DNA from: Bacillus coahuilensis m4-4
GTDB taxonomy: Bacteria > Bacillota > Bacilli > Bacillales > Bacillaceae_K
DNA length: 64,000 nucleotides
Reading direction: 5' to 3'
NCBI RefSeq assembly: GCF_000171615.1
Contig: NZ_ABFU01000018.3
Coordinates: forward strand, 2,822 to 66,821
The notes beneath the pieces are model-generated. The model was not told the origin of the DNA, did not search any database, and saw only the letters and a list, made by a program, of their open reading frames with translations. The position numbers and the translations under genes were made by a program. Positions 1 through 8,301 of the stretch are shown here, in pieces (position 1 is the stretch's first letter; each line of letters starts with the position of its first letter).

Positions 1-1
1 G

Positions 2-1012
2 AATACTTACTCTCCTCAAGAACTAGTGTATTTACTTTCATTCCTTGATTCATTTGCTCCTAGAGAAAAATTAATGAAACTGATGCGCAGCTATTATTAT
101 GATTATCGAAGAAACGGGAAGTTCAAAAAAGCATTTCAGATACTAATGGGAATCCAGTGGTACGATTCTAATGATAAATGGTCACATGAACTTGCAAATG
201 GGATGGATTATTTAAAATATACCCTACAGTATGAAAAGGCAGGTGTACATTTGATTGAGTTGGATCCATTCTTAGGAGAATTGCTCCTGTTTAAACAGCT
301 TGAAAATCCAGCAGCGATAGAAGAACTTATGCGCTTATACAATAAAAGAAATCTTCAAAAGGAATTAGTTTGGATCTTTTTACAAGGTGAAACAATTCTT
401 GATCAAAAGGAATGCTTACATTTACTTTCTACTTATTTTACTCTTGAAGAAAAGTGGGAAATTCTGAAGGAAATAGTAAACAAAGAGCCATCTTCTTTAT
501 TCATTGATGCTTTCATAACGTCCTCTAAAACATTGAAAAAATATGAGGAGTGTTTTACATTGTTAGTTCGTTTTGGAAAGTCAAAAGAACTGGATATGGA
601 GACACTTTTACAAGAAGATCTGGATGTGACAAAATTAGACCGCAAAGCCTTATTTGAAAATGCTATTCAATTCCTGTCCACAGAACATCTAGAAACCTTT
701 CTTCAAACCCTATTACCTTCTGTATTACAAGTGGAATCTTTGAGTACTGTATTTGAATGGTTAGAGCCACTAAATGAACATAACGATACTCCACCCGCAT
801 ATACCACTATTAAAAAAATGGTTACCCTACAAAATGACTTAGAACAGCAGTTTTCATTAGGAACTATGTATCAAGAGATGAAAATGCACAAAGAAGCCAT
901 AGAATGCTTTGAATGGGAGATGGAAATGCATCCTCAAGACCCATTGCCAGTCAAATGGTTGACAAAGCTCTATTCTGAAATGGGTAAGAAGGAAGAAGCC
1001 AAAACTACTTAA
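2..1012 (+). CDS. TPR-repeat protein, 5' end outside window
   Basis: The reading frame is open to the left edge of the window, so the N-terminus is missing; the GTG at 26 is only an internal valine candidate. About 336 residues are visible, mostly alpha-helical and rich in Leu, Glu and Lys. The C-terminal 50 residues look like one or two tetratricopeptide repeats (YQEMKMHKEAIECFEWE followed by WLTKLYSEMGKKEEA). TPR proteins are protein-interaction scaffolds; no catalytic motif is visible and no specific role can be assigned. No signal peptide or membrane segment is seen in the visible part. The next gene on this strand is far away, so this is probably the last gene of its transcription unit. 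Confidence 0.6.
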   Translation, partial: NTYSPQELVYLLSFLDSFAPREKLMKLMRSYYYDYRRNGKFKKAFQILMGIQWYDSNDKWSHELANGMDYLKYTLQYEKAGVHLIELDPFLGELLLFKQLENPAAIEELMRLYNKRNLQKELVWIFLQGETILDQKECLHLLSTYFTLEEKWEILKEIVNKEPSSLFIDAFITSSKTLKKYEECFTLLVRFGKSKELDMETLLQEDLDVTKLDRKALFENAIQFLSTEHLETFLQTLLPSVLQVESLSTVFEWLEPLNEHNDTPPAYTTIKKMVTLQNDLEQQFSLGTMYQEMKMHKEAIECFEWEMEMHPQDPLPVKWLTKLYSEMGKKEEAKTT

Positions 1013-1085
1013 ATTTACTCCATTCCATGCAGAAAACATCGAATTTATAATACAACTTGCTAAAATGCTCTTGTCATTAAACAAA

Positions 1086-1120
1086 GAGAAGCGCAGCTTA
1101 CCATTCGAGATGCGTTTCTC
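1086..1120 (-). terminator. Stem-loop terminator downstream of copper-binding fragment
   Basis: GAGAAGCGCA (1086-1095) pairs with TGCGTTTCTC (1111-1120) with one G-T wobble. On the minus strand it follows the stop of the copper-binding fragment and is followed by CTTTGTTTA. It may serve convergent transcription as well. Confidence 0.5.
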
Positions 1121-1125
1121 TACAG

Positions 1126-1255
1126 TTAGTTTAGCACTTTTTTACATTCTTCCAAGCACTTCATACTAGCGTCTGCACAGGCTTGACAATGATCATGATC
1201 GTGTTTTTTACATTCCTCCGCACAGGCATAACATATCTCCATACAGGCGCGGCGT
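1126..1255 (-). pseudogene. C-terminal fragment of four-helix-bundle copper-binding protein (Csp/YhjQ-like)
   Basis: Reading the minus strand towards the stop at 1126-1128 gives a Cys/His-rich helix pair: ACMEICYACAEEC, then KKHDHDHCQACADAS, then MKCLEECKKVLN. This Cys-x3-Cys-x2-Cys-x3-Cys and HDHDHC spacing is characteristic of the DUF326-type four-helix bundle proteins that store Cu(I) through cysteine thiolates. Family members are about 105-120 residues; only the last 40 or so are recognisable. Upstream of about 1255 the same frame gives unrelated, low-cysteine sequence with no good start codon or ribosome binding site. I infer a truncated remnant whose 5' half was replaced. Confidence 0.6.
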
Positions 1256-1493
1256 TTGTTGGGAAAGTGAGTTATATGCGGTCGATTGATTCTACTGGAA
1301 AAATTGACCGATTAGTGATGAAACACAGGCTCACTTGTAGAAAGCATGGCATCTTTACAACATGGATTGACCAAGCGTATAAACAAAGCGCGTTTGCGTA
1401 AATCTCCTGTCCAAAACGCACAAAGAGGAGAACGCCCCGTTATTTTTGTTTAAATAATAGAGTTAAATAGTGCAGTAAGGAGGGAGTATCAAT

Positions 1494-1655
1494 ATGAAAA
1501 ACTATATTTATACGGAGCAAGATTTAGCGAGGTTATGCGAAGTTGCCGTAATACTTTCACAATACGAAACGTACTGTTTATGTAAAATTATAGACACTCA
1601 GGACATCCATGCAATATGTTGGTTGTGGCACCACCATTCGCACTTGTATAAGTAG
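1494..1655 (+). CDS. Candidate 53-residue microprotein
   Basis: ATG at 1494 is preceded by a strong ribosome binding site (AAGGAGGGAG, 1478-1487). The 53-residue product begins MKNYIYTEQDLARLCEVAV and ends in a His-rich tail (WLWHHHSHLYK) with four cysteines in between. I recognise no family. It overlaps, tail to tail, a second small ORF on the opposite strand (1588-1719) that has an equally good ribosome binding site, so at least one may be fortuitous. Confidence 0.3.
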   Translation: MKNYIYTEQDLARLCEVAVILSQYETYCLCKIIDTQDIHAICWLWHHHSHLYK

Positions 1656-1719
1656 GGGCAACAAAATTAAACACAGTAGTTAAGATTGCAACAGCAAATA
1701 ATGCTTTTACTTTTGTCAT
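1588..1719 (-). CDS. Small exported peptide, 43 residues
   Basis: The minus-strand ATG at 1719 lies seven bases after AGGAGGTG, an almost ideal Shine-Dalgarno site. The product starts MTKVKALFAVAILTTVFNF, a typical short signal peptide (two lysines, then a hydrophobic core), with a possible cleavage region around TYTSA-NG. The predicted mature part is only about 16 residues and ends in GCPECL, a CxxC pair next to the C-terminus. This architecture suits a secreted pro-peptide or a membrane-associated micro-protein. It does not match the Phr or CSF peptides I can recall, and no rap-like gene adjoins it. Function unknown. Confidence 0.45.
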   Translation of the reverse strand: MTKVKALFAVAILTTVFNFVAPTYTSANGGATTNILHGCPECL

Positions 1720-1832
1720 TTGGTTCACCTCCTAAACTATAAGTATGGTATTATTATACATAAATATATAAATAAGGTAAACGTTAAACTGTTATTAATT
1801 TACAGAAAAATTAGTAAAAAGGAGGGTTTCTA

Positions 1833-2126
1833 CTGTACTCGCTGTTTATACGTGTCATTCCAGTAATCATTACGATTCTAGTGCTTTTTATAATCCCAGC
1901 TCTATCTTATTTAAAGACCGGCCGTCCTTTTATAGAATGGTCTTTCTTGATAGGTGTTATATCTACTTTGACGTTTTTCTTTATACACGGTCCAGGATAC
2001 ATGTCTTATAAAAATAAGACTAAAGAAGAAATGAAAAACAATTTTTATAAATCTGTGTCTTTCTGGATTTCGCTTTTATATACCGTGGTCTCATTCTATC
2101 TTGTGGTTCATTATTATTCTGAGTAA
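1833..2126 (+). CDS. Small integral membrane protein, possible CTG start
   Basis: The frame encodes about 97 residues with three hydrophobic segments: an N-terminal helix around residues 4-27, a second around 35-52, and a C-terminal helix (SFWISLLYTVVSFYLVVHYY). The only well-placed ribosome binding site, AAGGAGGG at 1819-1826, sits seven bases before a CTG codon at 1833; the first conventional start in frame is GTG at 1881, which has no such site and would cut off the first helix. I therefore place the start at CTG 1833. No family recognised. Confidence 0.45.
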   Translation: MYSLFIRVIPVIITILVLFIIPALSYLKTGRPFIEWSFLIGVISTLTFFFIHGPGYMSYKNKTKEEMKNNFYKSVSFWISLLYTVVSFYLVVHYYSE

Positions 2127-2159
2127 TTTTTACTCCATTACAAATAAGGCTCTATTTAA

Positions 2160-2301
2160 CAAGCCGGGGTGGACTCATTGCAGGGTGCATGTCGTCAAAG
2201 GCAACTCAGGTGCTTTCCAGAAAATGCGGACCTCTTTCCGAGCGCAGAAGGTTAGAAAGATTTGATCGAGGAAATAGCAATGAGCTGCTATCTCCTTTTT
2301 T
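2160..2301 (+). ncRNA. Candidate small structured RNA ending in a terminator
   Basis: This tract is visibly richer in G and C than its surroundings and has no supported ORF. A promoter-like pair precedes it (TTTACT 2129-2134, 18 bases, TATTTA 2153-2158). It ends in a stem, GGAAATAGCA (2270-2279) with TGCTATCTCC (2286-2295), one mismatch, followed by six T residues, as in an intrinsic terminator. That would give a transcript of roughly 135 nt. No known RNA family is recognised; this is inference from layout only. Confidence 0.3.
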
Positions 2302-2678
2302 CCACTTAGCAGATTGGCTTTGCACGCCGTATATGGAGTTTGAAATCTACTATTTATTAAAATAAGTATTTATGTATCTAGAAAGGAATGAATAAATAAT
2401 GAACTATTCTACACCGGATATAACTACTTTATTGCAAAGCAGGGCTTTCACTTCTGCTATTAGTTATTTTATGTTCATAGTTTTTTAAAAATTTTTCTTA
2501 GATTTTAGAGACCGCTCATAATAATCAAAAACGTAACGTTTAAAAAAATAAAAATAGAATAGATCTGTCAATGCGTGTGTCTATTAGTTGGTTTTATAAC
2601 TTACTTATCACATTTGTTCATAAATTATAGATGAACTTTCCTAATTCGATATTCGAGAAGATGGATAATGAACATTTA
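2302..2678. other. AT-rich intergenic stretch
   Basis: No convincing gene. A 29-codon ORF (2399-2488, plus) starts MNYSTPDITTLLQ after a GAAAGGA site, but it is too short and weak to call. The rest is AT-rich with frequent stops in all frames. Confidence 0.4.
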
Positions 2679-2713
2679 GCGAACCTCCCTACTCAAAGGG
2701 GTTTGCTTTTTTA
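2679..2713 (+). terminator. Rho-independent terminator
   Basis: GCGAACC (2679-2685) pairs with GGTTTGC (2700-2706), followed by TTTTTTA. The U-tract is on the plus strand, so it ends a transcript entering from the left, although no supported gene lies immediately upstream. Confidence 0.55.
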
Positions 2714-2717
2714 TTGA

Positions 2718-3450
2718 TCAATCGGTCGCGACGATGTCCGTAAGAACATATATCAAGATTCCTGTATTTAAGACCATATTGACTTCAAGGCCTGTTAATT
2801 TGTTAATTCCTTCTGCAATCATAGGGATTCCTAATGCCAAAGTCGTTCCAGCACCTCCTATAAGCCCAAATATAAATAATATATCAATGAGCGTTCCTAC
2901 TGGTACATCTGCCAATTTTCCAATGACTGGTCTTGTAGCTTCACTTATCTTAAGGACAGGTTTCTTACGAACAGTAGAAATAAGCGATGGGGAGTGCAGG
3001 TAGGGTATAAATAGCCCATGCAATAAGTCCCCAATGGAATATTCCATATGTACTTGCCCAAACAATGGATTCTTTCGATTGCGGAAGAAGTCCAAAAGGA
3101 GGTCCTTGATAATAATAGGCCCACTCGATTGTACCCCAGTATAGAATACTTGAGCCTATACCTGCGCAAAAAAGCATCCCAGCCCACGAAAAGCTGTTAA
3201 ATTCAGGTTTCTCATGCACATCGCCTAATTTAATTTTTCCACTATCGCTAAATGCAACATAGATTAAAAAAATGAACACAGCTAGTCCCATGATTAAATA
3301 GAGCACGCCTAATTTAGTGGTAATAAATTCGTTTAATTGGTTAACAAAAACTTGTCCTTTATCAGGGAAAAGGATGAGGGGAATGGTTACCCCAAGAAGT
3401 AGTATCAGTGCTCCAAAAAAAGTGGTCCAATCGATTACGGAATTTTTCAT
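2718..3450 (-). pseudogene. Truncated, frameshifted BCCT-family osmolyte transporter
   Basis: The N-terminal portion (ATG 3450, after GGAGA) reads MKNSVIDWTTFFGALILLLG and continues through helices typical of betaine/carnitine/choline transporters, including FSWAGMLFCAGIGSSILYWG, which corresponds to the conserved BCCT region before the substrate tryptophans. A single-base shift at 2970-2971 (AA, one base too many) moves the remainder into another frame (KKPVLKISEATRPVIGKL...). The protein then stops after only about 240 residues, whereas BCCT carriers are about 500-550. The frameshift may be a read error, but the missing C-terminal half cannot be, so I call a pseudogene. Intact, such a protein would import glycine betaine or choline in osmotic stress. 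Confidence 0.75.
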
Positions 3451-3615
3451 CGAAGTCTCCAATCTAGTAGTATTTATTGTATTGCTACTAATGAATGTGT
3501 TTATTTCATTTTTTGTTATAGTAGGAAAAGGTATACGGAATTCTTTTAAAATAAAAACTCATACAACACGAGACATAATTTTTGTATAATGTACTCTAGA
3601 ATGGAGGTAAATGTA

Positions 3616-4179
3616 ATGCTCAAATCTTATATAAAGTGGTTGATTCCCTTAGTGATTATCCTATTGGTTAGAGTCGAAGTAACATATGCTCATACTCAAT
3701 TAGTCGAATCTTCTCCTTCCGCAAATGAGGTGGTACAAAATGAATTAACGGAAATTGAATTGATGTTTGGAACCGTGATTGAAGAGGCAAGTTCATTCAA
3801 AATTTTAAATAGTACGGGAGAAGAACAACGAGTATCTACTATTAACATTGAAGAGGATAAAATGACGGGAGAGATTGAGGGGCTATCAAATGGTTCTTAT
3901 ATTATCTATTGGGAAATTGTTGGAGCAGATGGGCATATCATAACTGGGGAAATTCCTTTTACACTAGATGTTATGGAGAGAATCAAAAAGAATGAACCAG
4001 AGTCTGCTAGTGATTTAGAGGAAGAGAATCCTCCATATGAGGAAAATGATACGCTAGAAGAAAATAATCAACAAGATGGAAGTATGGGAGATACAAATCA
4101 ACAAGGTTCCAGTCTATTTTTAGGAGTAGGTGCCATTGTCTTACTATTCATCACTTTCTTATTTGTTAGGAAAAAATAA
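3616..4179 (+). CDS. CopC-domain copper-binding protein, membrane-anchored
   Basis: The start is ATG 3616, after TGGAGGTAA. The 187-residue protein has a signal peptide (MLKSYIKWLIPLVIILL, cleavage near TYA-HTQLV), leaving histidine as the first mature residue. This is the hallmark of CopC/YobA-type proteins, which use the amino-terminal His to bind Cu(II). The CopC beta-barrel follows (LVESSPSANE, ELMFGTVIE, IIYWEIVGADGHIITGEIPF), with the D-x-H near its end. An acidic Glu/Asn-rich linker leads to a C-terminal membrane helix (FLGVGAIVLLFITFLFVRKK). The next gene encodes CopD and starts three bases downstream, so the pair is an operon for copper uptake or handling at the membrane. Confidence 0.85.
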   Translation: MLKSYIKWLIPLVIILLVRVEVTYAHTQLVESSPSANEVVQNELTEIELMFGTVIEEASSFKILNSTGEEQRVSTINIEEDKMTGEIEGLSNGSYIIYWEIVGADGHIITGEIPFTLDVMERIKKNEPESASDLEEENPPYEENDTLEENNQQDGSMGDTNQQGSSLFLGVGAIVLLFITFLFVRKK

Positions 4180-4181
4180 AG

Positions 4182-5263
4182 ATGGCATTTCTTATGGAAG
4201 CTATATTATATATAGCCTGTAGCATGTCAATGGGTATCCTAGTGCTAAGCGTGGTAAATGTGAATTCTATACCATTGCTAAAGATTCCTAGTTATCTTTT
4301 TCCTTGTCCTTGGTGATGATTATGATTACTGCATATTATCCCGTCATTGATTTAGCATCTAGATTATCGACTGACACATCTTTTCTATTGAACCTATTAA
4401 ACATAACCATGCACTATCAAATTGGGAAGAGTTGGTTGGTAACAGCCTTACTTGTTATTTTCATGATGATATTCACTAAGGTTAAAAAGGATTCAAAACG
4501 ATCTTCTATCATAAAAATTATCGCTTTAATAGCCGTATTAATAAGTATAGGAGCAGCTTCTCATTCCAGTACGATAACAAAATGGTCTGGAATGTTTGGT
4601 CACTCTGTGCACCTAATCTCTGTTACCATTTGGGCTGGAACCCTGATCATCGTCAGCTGGTTTTCTGTAAATAAGCATAATTGGATATTGTTTTTAACTT
4701 GGTATACCCCTTTAGCGCGTACATGCTTTTTTATCGTAATGGCTGCGGGACTTTATTTAATGAGCCTTACCGTTTCTTATCAAGATTACCCCGACTCCTG
4801 GATATTACCCTATGGACAAAGCCTACTTATAAAACATGTTATGCTAGTCCCATTACTCTATTTTATATTCATAAACAGTAGGTGGGTGAAAAAAAGATTA
4901 ATCTATAATCCTACATTTGATCCTAGGAGACTTGCGAGGGTTGAAACTATTTTTATACTGTTCATCTTTATAGTAACAGGAACACTTGGACAAAATTCCC
5001 CTCCACATAACATAAAAGAAACATGGAATGGGGAAGGCTATTCCGTGTTATTTCAATTGTTTTTTCAGGTAGAAGAATTTTATTCTATCGGTTTAACTTT
5101 TACTACACAGGGCATACTTTTCCTTTTATTAACCGGGTGCTTTACAACCCTTATTTTCGCTGAGTTAAAAAGAGAGGGAAGAGCAGGTATAGCATTGGTG
5201 TGCGGGATTTTTACTTTCATTTGTCTTTATTTAGGAATAATGGAAAGCGTTACTCTACATTAA
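4182..5263 (+). CDS. CopD-family copper import membrane protein (frameshifted)
   Basis: The N-terminus (MAFLMEAILYIACSMSMGIL) begins at ATG 4182, immediately after the copC stop, and is out of frame with the bulk of the protein from about 4304. Adding one T to the run at 4297-4301 joins them into about 360 residues. The joined protein has eight or more hydrophobic helices and the CopD signature around FGHSVHLISVTIWAGTLI, with the conserved His residues and W-x-G. CopD proteins work with CopC to move copper across the membrane. The terminator at 5266-5296 ends the pair. Confidence 0.8.
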
Positions 5264-5265
5264 AA

Positions 5266-5296
5266 ATAGGGTGCTCCAAGCTTTGGAGCACCCTAT
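5266..5296. terminator. Bidirectional terminator between copD and EAL gene
   Basis: A perfect 14-bp stem, ATAGGGTGCTCCAA (5266-5279) with TTGGAGCACCCTAT (5283-5296), has a three-base loop. On the minus strand it is followed by TTTTTAATG, so it serves the EAL gene as well as copD. Confidence 0.85.
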
Positions 5297-5304
5297 TATC
5301 GTCT

Positions 5305-6009
5305 TTATTTGTTTAAATGTTCCTCTGGATGTCCTAACTGATATCCTTGTGCGTAATGAATCCCTAACGCCCTAGCTTTATCCACATCCTCTTGTGCTTC
5401 TAGACCTTCCAATATGATCTCTTTGTCTTCTAACCAGATAAGTAAACTAATTAAAAATGTTTGCTTTTTTGTGATACTTGCTAAATCTTTGCTGAAATAA
5501 TGATCAAGCTTTACCATATCAGGTGAAAGTTCAATTAATGATACAACGGACGAAGTACTTTTACCTAGTTCATCAATGGCTATCTTTATTCCAAATGATT
5601 GAAATAAACTAATCTGTTCTTTCAGTTGTTCTAGTGTGGTTAAGTCAACTAATACGTTCATCTCTAATACGAGACGAGACGGTTCAAAGTCTAACTCAGT
5701 AATCAATTGAGTTAGAAACGATATAAACTGAGCATCACCTAATGTGGAAGGGAAGATGTTAACAGATAGAAACACATGATCTTCCCAGTACGTATGCTTA
5801 AATTGAGCCAAGCTGTTTTTAATAGAAGCGGTATCAAGTTCATATAGGAATTCCTGTTCATGAGCCAACTGAAACAATTCTTTAATGTCTTTATACATCG
5901 TAGTGCGCATTAAAGATTCATATCCTACAATTTCCATTTCTTTTAGGTTATATATAGGTTGAAATATATTAGTAAATGGGTGGATGTTGCTATGTACAAA
6001 TTTTTCCAT
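5305..6009 (-). CDS. Divergent EAL-domain protein, possibly catalytically inactive
   Basis: ATG 6009 follows AAAGGAAG. The 234-residue protein is a stand-alone EAL domain. Family landmarks can be aligned, but several are altered: the EAL motif reads GYESLMRT, the NVS motif reads SVNIFP, and the DDFGTG loop 6 reads IDELGKSTSS, so the second metal-binding aspartate is Glu and the loop is unrelated. The later KLD, EGLEAQ and QGYQLGHP motifs are retained. EAL domains hydrolyse c-di-GMP when the metal ligands and loop 6 are intact; here a c-di-GMP receptor or protein-interaction role is more likely. No sensory or membrane segment is present. Confidence 0.75.
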   Translation of the reverse strand: MEKFVHSNIHPFTNIFQPIYNLKEMEIVGYESLMRTTMYKDIKELFQLAHEQEFLYELDTASIKNSLAQFKHTYWEDHVFLSVNIFPSTLGDAQFISFLTQLITELDFEPSRLVLEMNVLVDLTTLEQLKEQISLFQSFGIKIAIDELGKSTSSVVSLIELSPDMVKLDHYFSKDLASITKKQTFLISLLIWLEDKEIILEGLEAQEDVDKARALGIHYAQGYQLGHPEEHLNK

Positions 6010-6381
6010 ATTAGATCTTCCTTTAACATATATTCGTCTTTCATCTATTTACGTAATATTGTCGTGGAACATTAAGAAAAGTTAAAGGTAATGGGGACTT
6101 ATGGAGTAGTAATTGCAGCTGTCTGGCAGATCTATGAGTAAGCCCCTATAGCTTTGCATACCAATATATCAATTGGATTGCCCTTATATATTCCATTAAC
6201 TCACACCATCCTACTATATATATGTAGATTTTTCTATATTTTTGTTGAAATTTGTTGAAACTGAATCATAAGACCCATTACAAAAGCATTAAACAATAGG
6301 TCAAAGGTTAAAATCATCTAGTCCTCATGAATAGAAAGGTCTCCTCATATAATGAAGTAAGTAAAAGGGGGGAGTGTCTAC
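6010..6381. other. Intergenic region upstream of spoVR
   Basis: About 370 bases separate two divergent genes. A short direct repeat (TTTGTTGAAATTTGTTGAAA, about 6240-6260) is visible. The spoVR ribosome binding site is AAAGGGGGGAG near 6365-6374. No other gene is supported. Confidence 0.4.
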
Positions 6382-7799
6382 ATGATGGATCAGGAGCATA
6401 AAGAACTCCAAACTGCAATTGGAGAGATTACAGAGATTGCTAAAGGTTTTGGCCTTGATTTTTACACCATGAGATATGAGGTGTGTCCAGCAGAAATTAT
6501 TTACACATTTGGGGCATATGGAATGCCAACGAGATTTTCTCATTGGAGCTTTGGTAAGCAGTTTTTCAAGATGAAGCTTCAATATGATTTAGGATTAAGT
6601 AAAATCTATGAACTAGTGATTAATTCAGACCCATGTTATGCTTTCTTGCTTGATTCCAACTCATTGATTCAGAATAAATTAATTGTTGCCCATGTTCTAG
6701 CTCATTGTGATTTCTTCAAAAATAACGTCAGATTTCAGAATACAAAACGTGATATGGTAGAGAGTATGGCTGCGACAGCCGATCGAATTAGACAATATGA
6801 AATAAAATACGGAAGAGAAGAGGTCGAAGACTTTTTGAGTGCTGTTCTCGCAGTAGAAGAGCATATTGATCCATCTCTTCTACGTCCTAAGTTAAACTGG
6901 ACGCTAGATGATGCAGAGTGGGAAGAGGAGGAAGTGGTTAAGGCATCAGAATATGATGATTTGTGGTCATTAGATGAAGAAAAAAAGAATCCCAAACCTA
7001 AAGAAAAAAAAGACGACGTCAATTTCCACCTCAACCGGAAAAAGATTTGTTGTTATTCATTGAACAATACAGTCGAGAATTAACAGACTGGCAGCGAGAT
7101 ATTTTAACAATGATGAGAGAAGAAATGCTATATTTCTGGCCACAGCTTGAAACGAAGATCATGAATGAAGGTTGGGCATCCTATTGGCATCAACGTATAC
7201 TAAGAGAAATGGATTTAACTAGCTCTGAATCGATTGAGTTTGCTAAGTTAAATGCAGGAGTCGTACAGCCATCTAGAACTCAAATTAACCCATACTACTT
7301 AGGATTGAAGATTTTTGAAGACATTGAAGAACGGTATAATAATCCAACAGAAGAAATGAAGGAAAGAGGGGTTAAATCTGGATCTGGTAGAGAAAAGATA
7401 TTTGAGGTTAGAGAAATTGAATCAGATATTTCTTTCTTACGGAACTATTTAACGAAGGATCTTGTTCAAAGGGAAGATATGTACTTATTTCAAAAACAGG
7501 GAAGAGATTACAAGATTGTTGATAAATCATGGACTGAGGTACGTGATCAATTAGTCTCTATGAGAGTAAACGGCGGCTTCCCGTATATCACAGTAAATGA
7601 TGGGGACTATCTAAAAAATGGCGAGCTATATTTAAAGCATTGGTATGAGGATGTTGAACTTGATATCAAATATTTAGAAAAAGTTCTTCCATATGTTCAC
7701 CATTTATGGGGGAGAACATGTCACATTGAAACGATTGTTGAAGGAAGGAATATGTTATTCACCTATGACGGTAGAAAGGTGCAAAGAAAATATCTATAA
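6382..7799 (+). CDS. spoVR: Stage V sporulation protein R (frameshifted)
   Basis: Two overlapping frames, 6382 to about 7025 and about 7025 to 7799, together give a continuous SpoVR-family protein of about 470 residues if one T is added to the TTT at 7023-7025 (restoring a [13 protein letters not shown] junction). Recognisable stretches are [26 protein letters not shown] (N-terminal), the [12 protein letters not shown] segment, [20 protein letters not shown] and [11 protein letters not shown]. SpoVR is needed for proper spore cortex formation in B. subtilis; its biochemical activity is not established. It appears monocistronic, with a strong terminator at 7884. Confidence 0.88.
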
Positions 7800-7883
7800 T
7801 GAATTTACACTATATGTATAGAAGGAGGCTGACTCAAAAGGTCGTAAAAAACGATTATTGAGCGACGACTTTACATGGATCTC

Positions 7884-7938
7884 GAAAAAGAGGGTGTTCC
7901 GCCGAAAGGTATAATTTAGGAACATCCTCTTTTTCCTG
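7884..7938. terminator. Strong stem-loop terminator after spoVR
   Basis: GAAAAAGAGGGTGTTCC (7884-7900) pairs with GGAACATCCTCTTTTTC (7919-7935), a 17-bp stem with one G-T pair, and the tract is T-rich on both sides. Confidence 0.75.
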
Positions 7939-8301
7939 TTTTAGATCTGGTCTAATAATAAGATTCCTGTTTATTATTATGTCTAATCCAGTAAACAAGC
8001 CTTCATGAACAGTCCGTAAGGCAGAGGTTTCTTAGTGGTATAAAAGTGATTCATGCAAACTGAGAGGTAACCTCTATCTCATTAAAGGAGTATCAACACA
8101 TTAATAATTTTCATGCTGATGGAGTGATCCCCAGCGATGCATTTCCTGCAATAGAGGGAGTAGAGTTAACCCAATTTTAGAAATAGAATATTCTACTCTA
8201 GGTGGAATTTCATCGAAAAACATGCTTTTCAATTGAAATAGGAGCAATGAAAAAAGCTAGTTAAAAAAATACAGAAGGTCTGATTTTTTAACAGCTTCAT
8301 T
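7939..8301. other. Intergenic stretch without supported gene
   Basis: About 360 bases. A short open stretch on the plus strand near 8113-8180 (reading FHADGVIPSDAFPAIEGVEL, then a stop) has no start or ribosome binding site and could be a gene remnant. Nothing else is recognised. Confidence 0.3.

Noticed and set aside
1183-1401. 72-codon plus-strand ORF
   Set aside because: It is antisense to the copper-binding fragment, whose Cys/His pattern is real, and has no ribosome binding site.
2734-3003. 89-codon plus-strand ORF
   Set aside because: Antisense shadow of the BCCT transporter.
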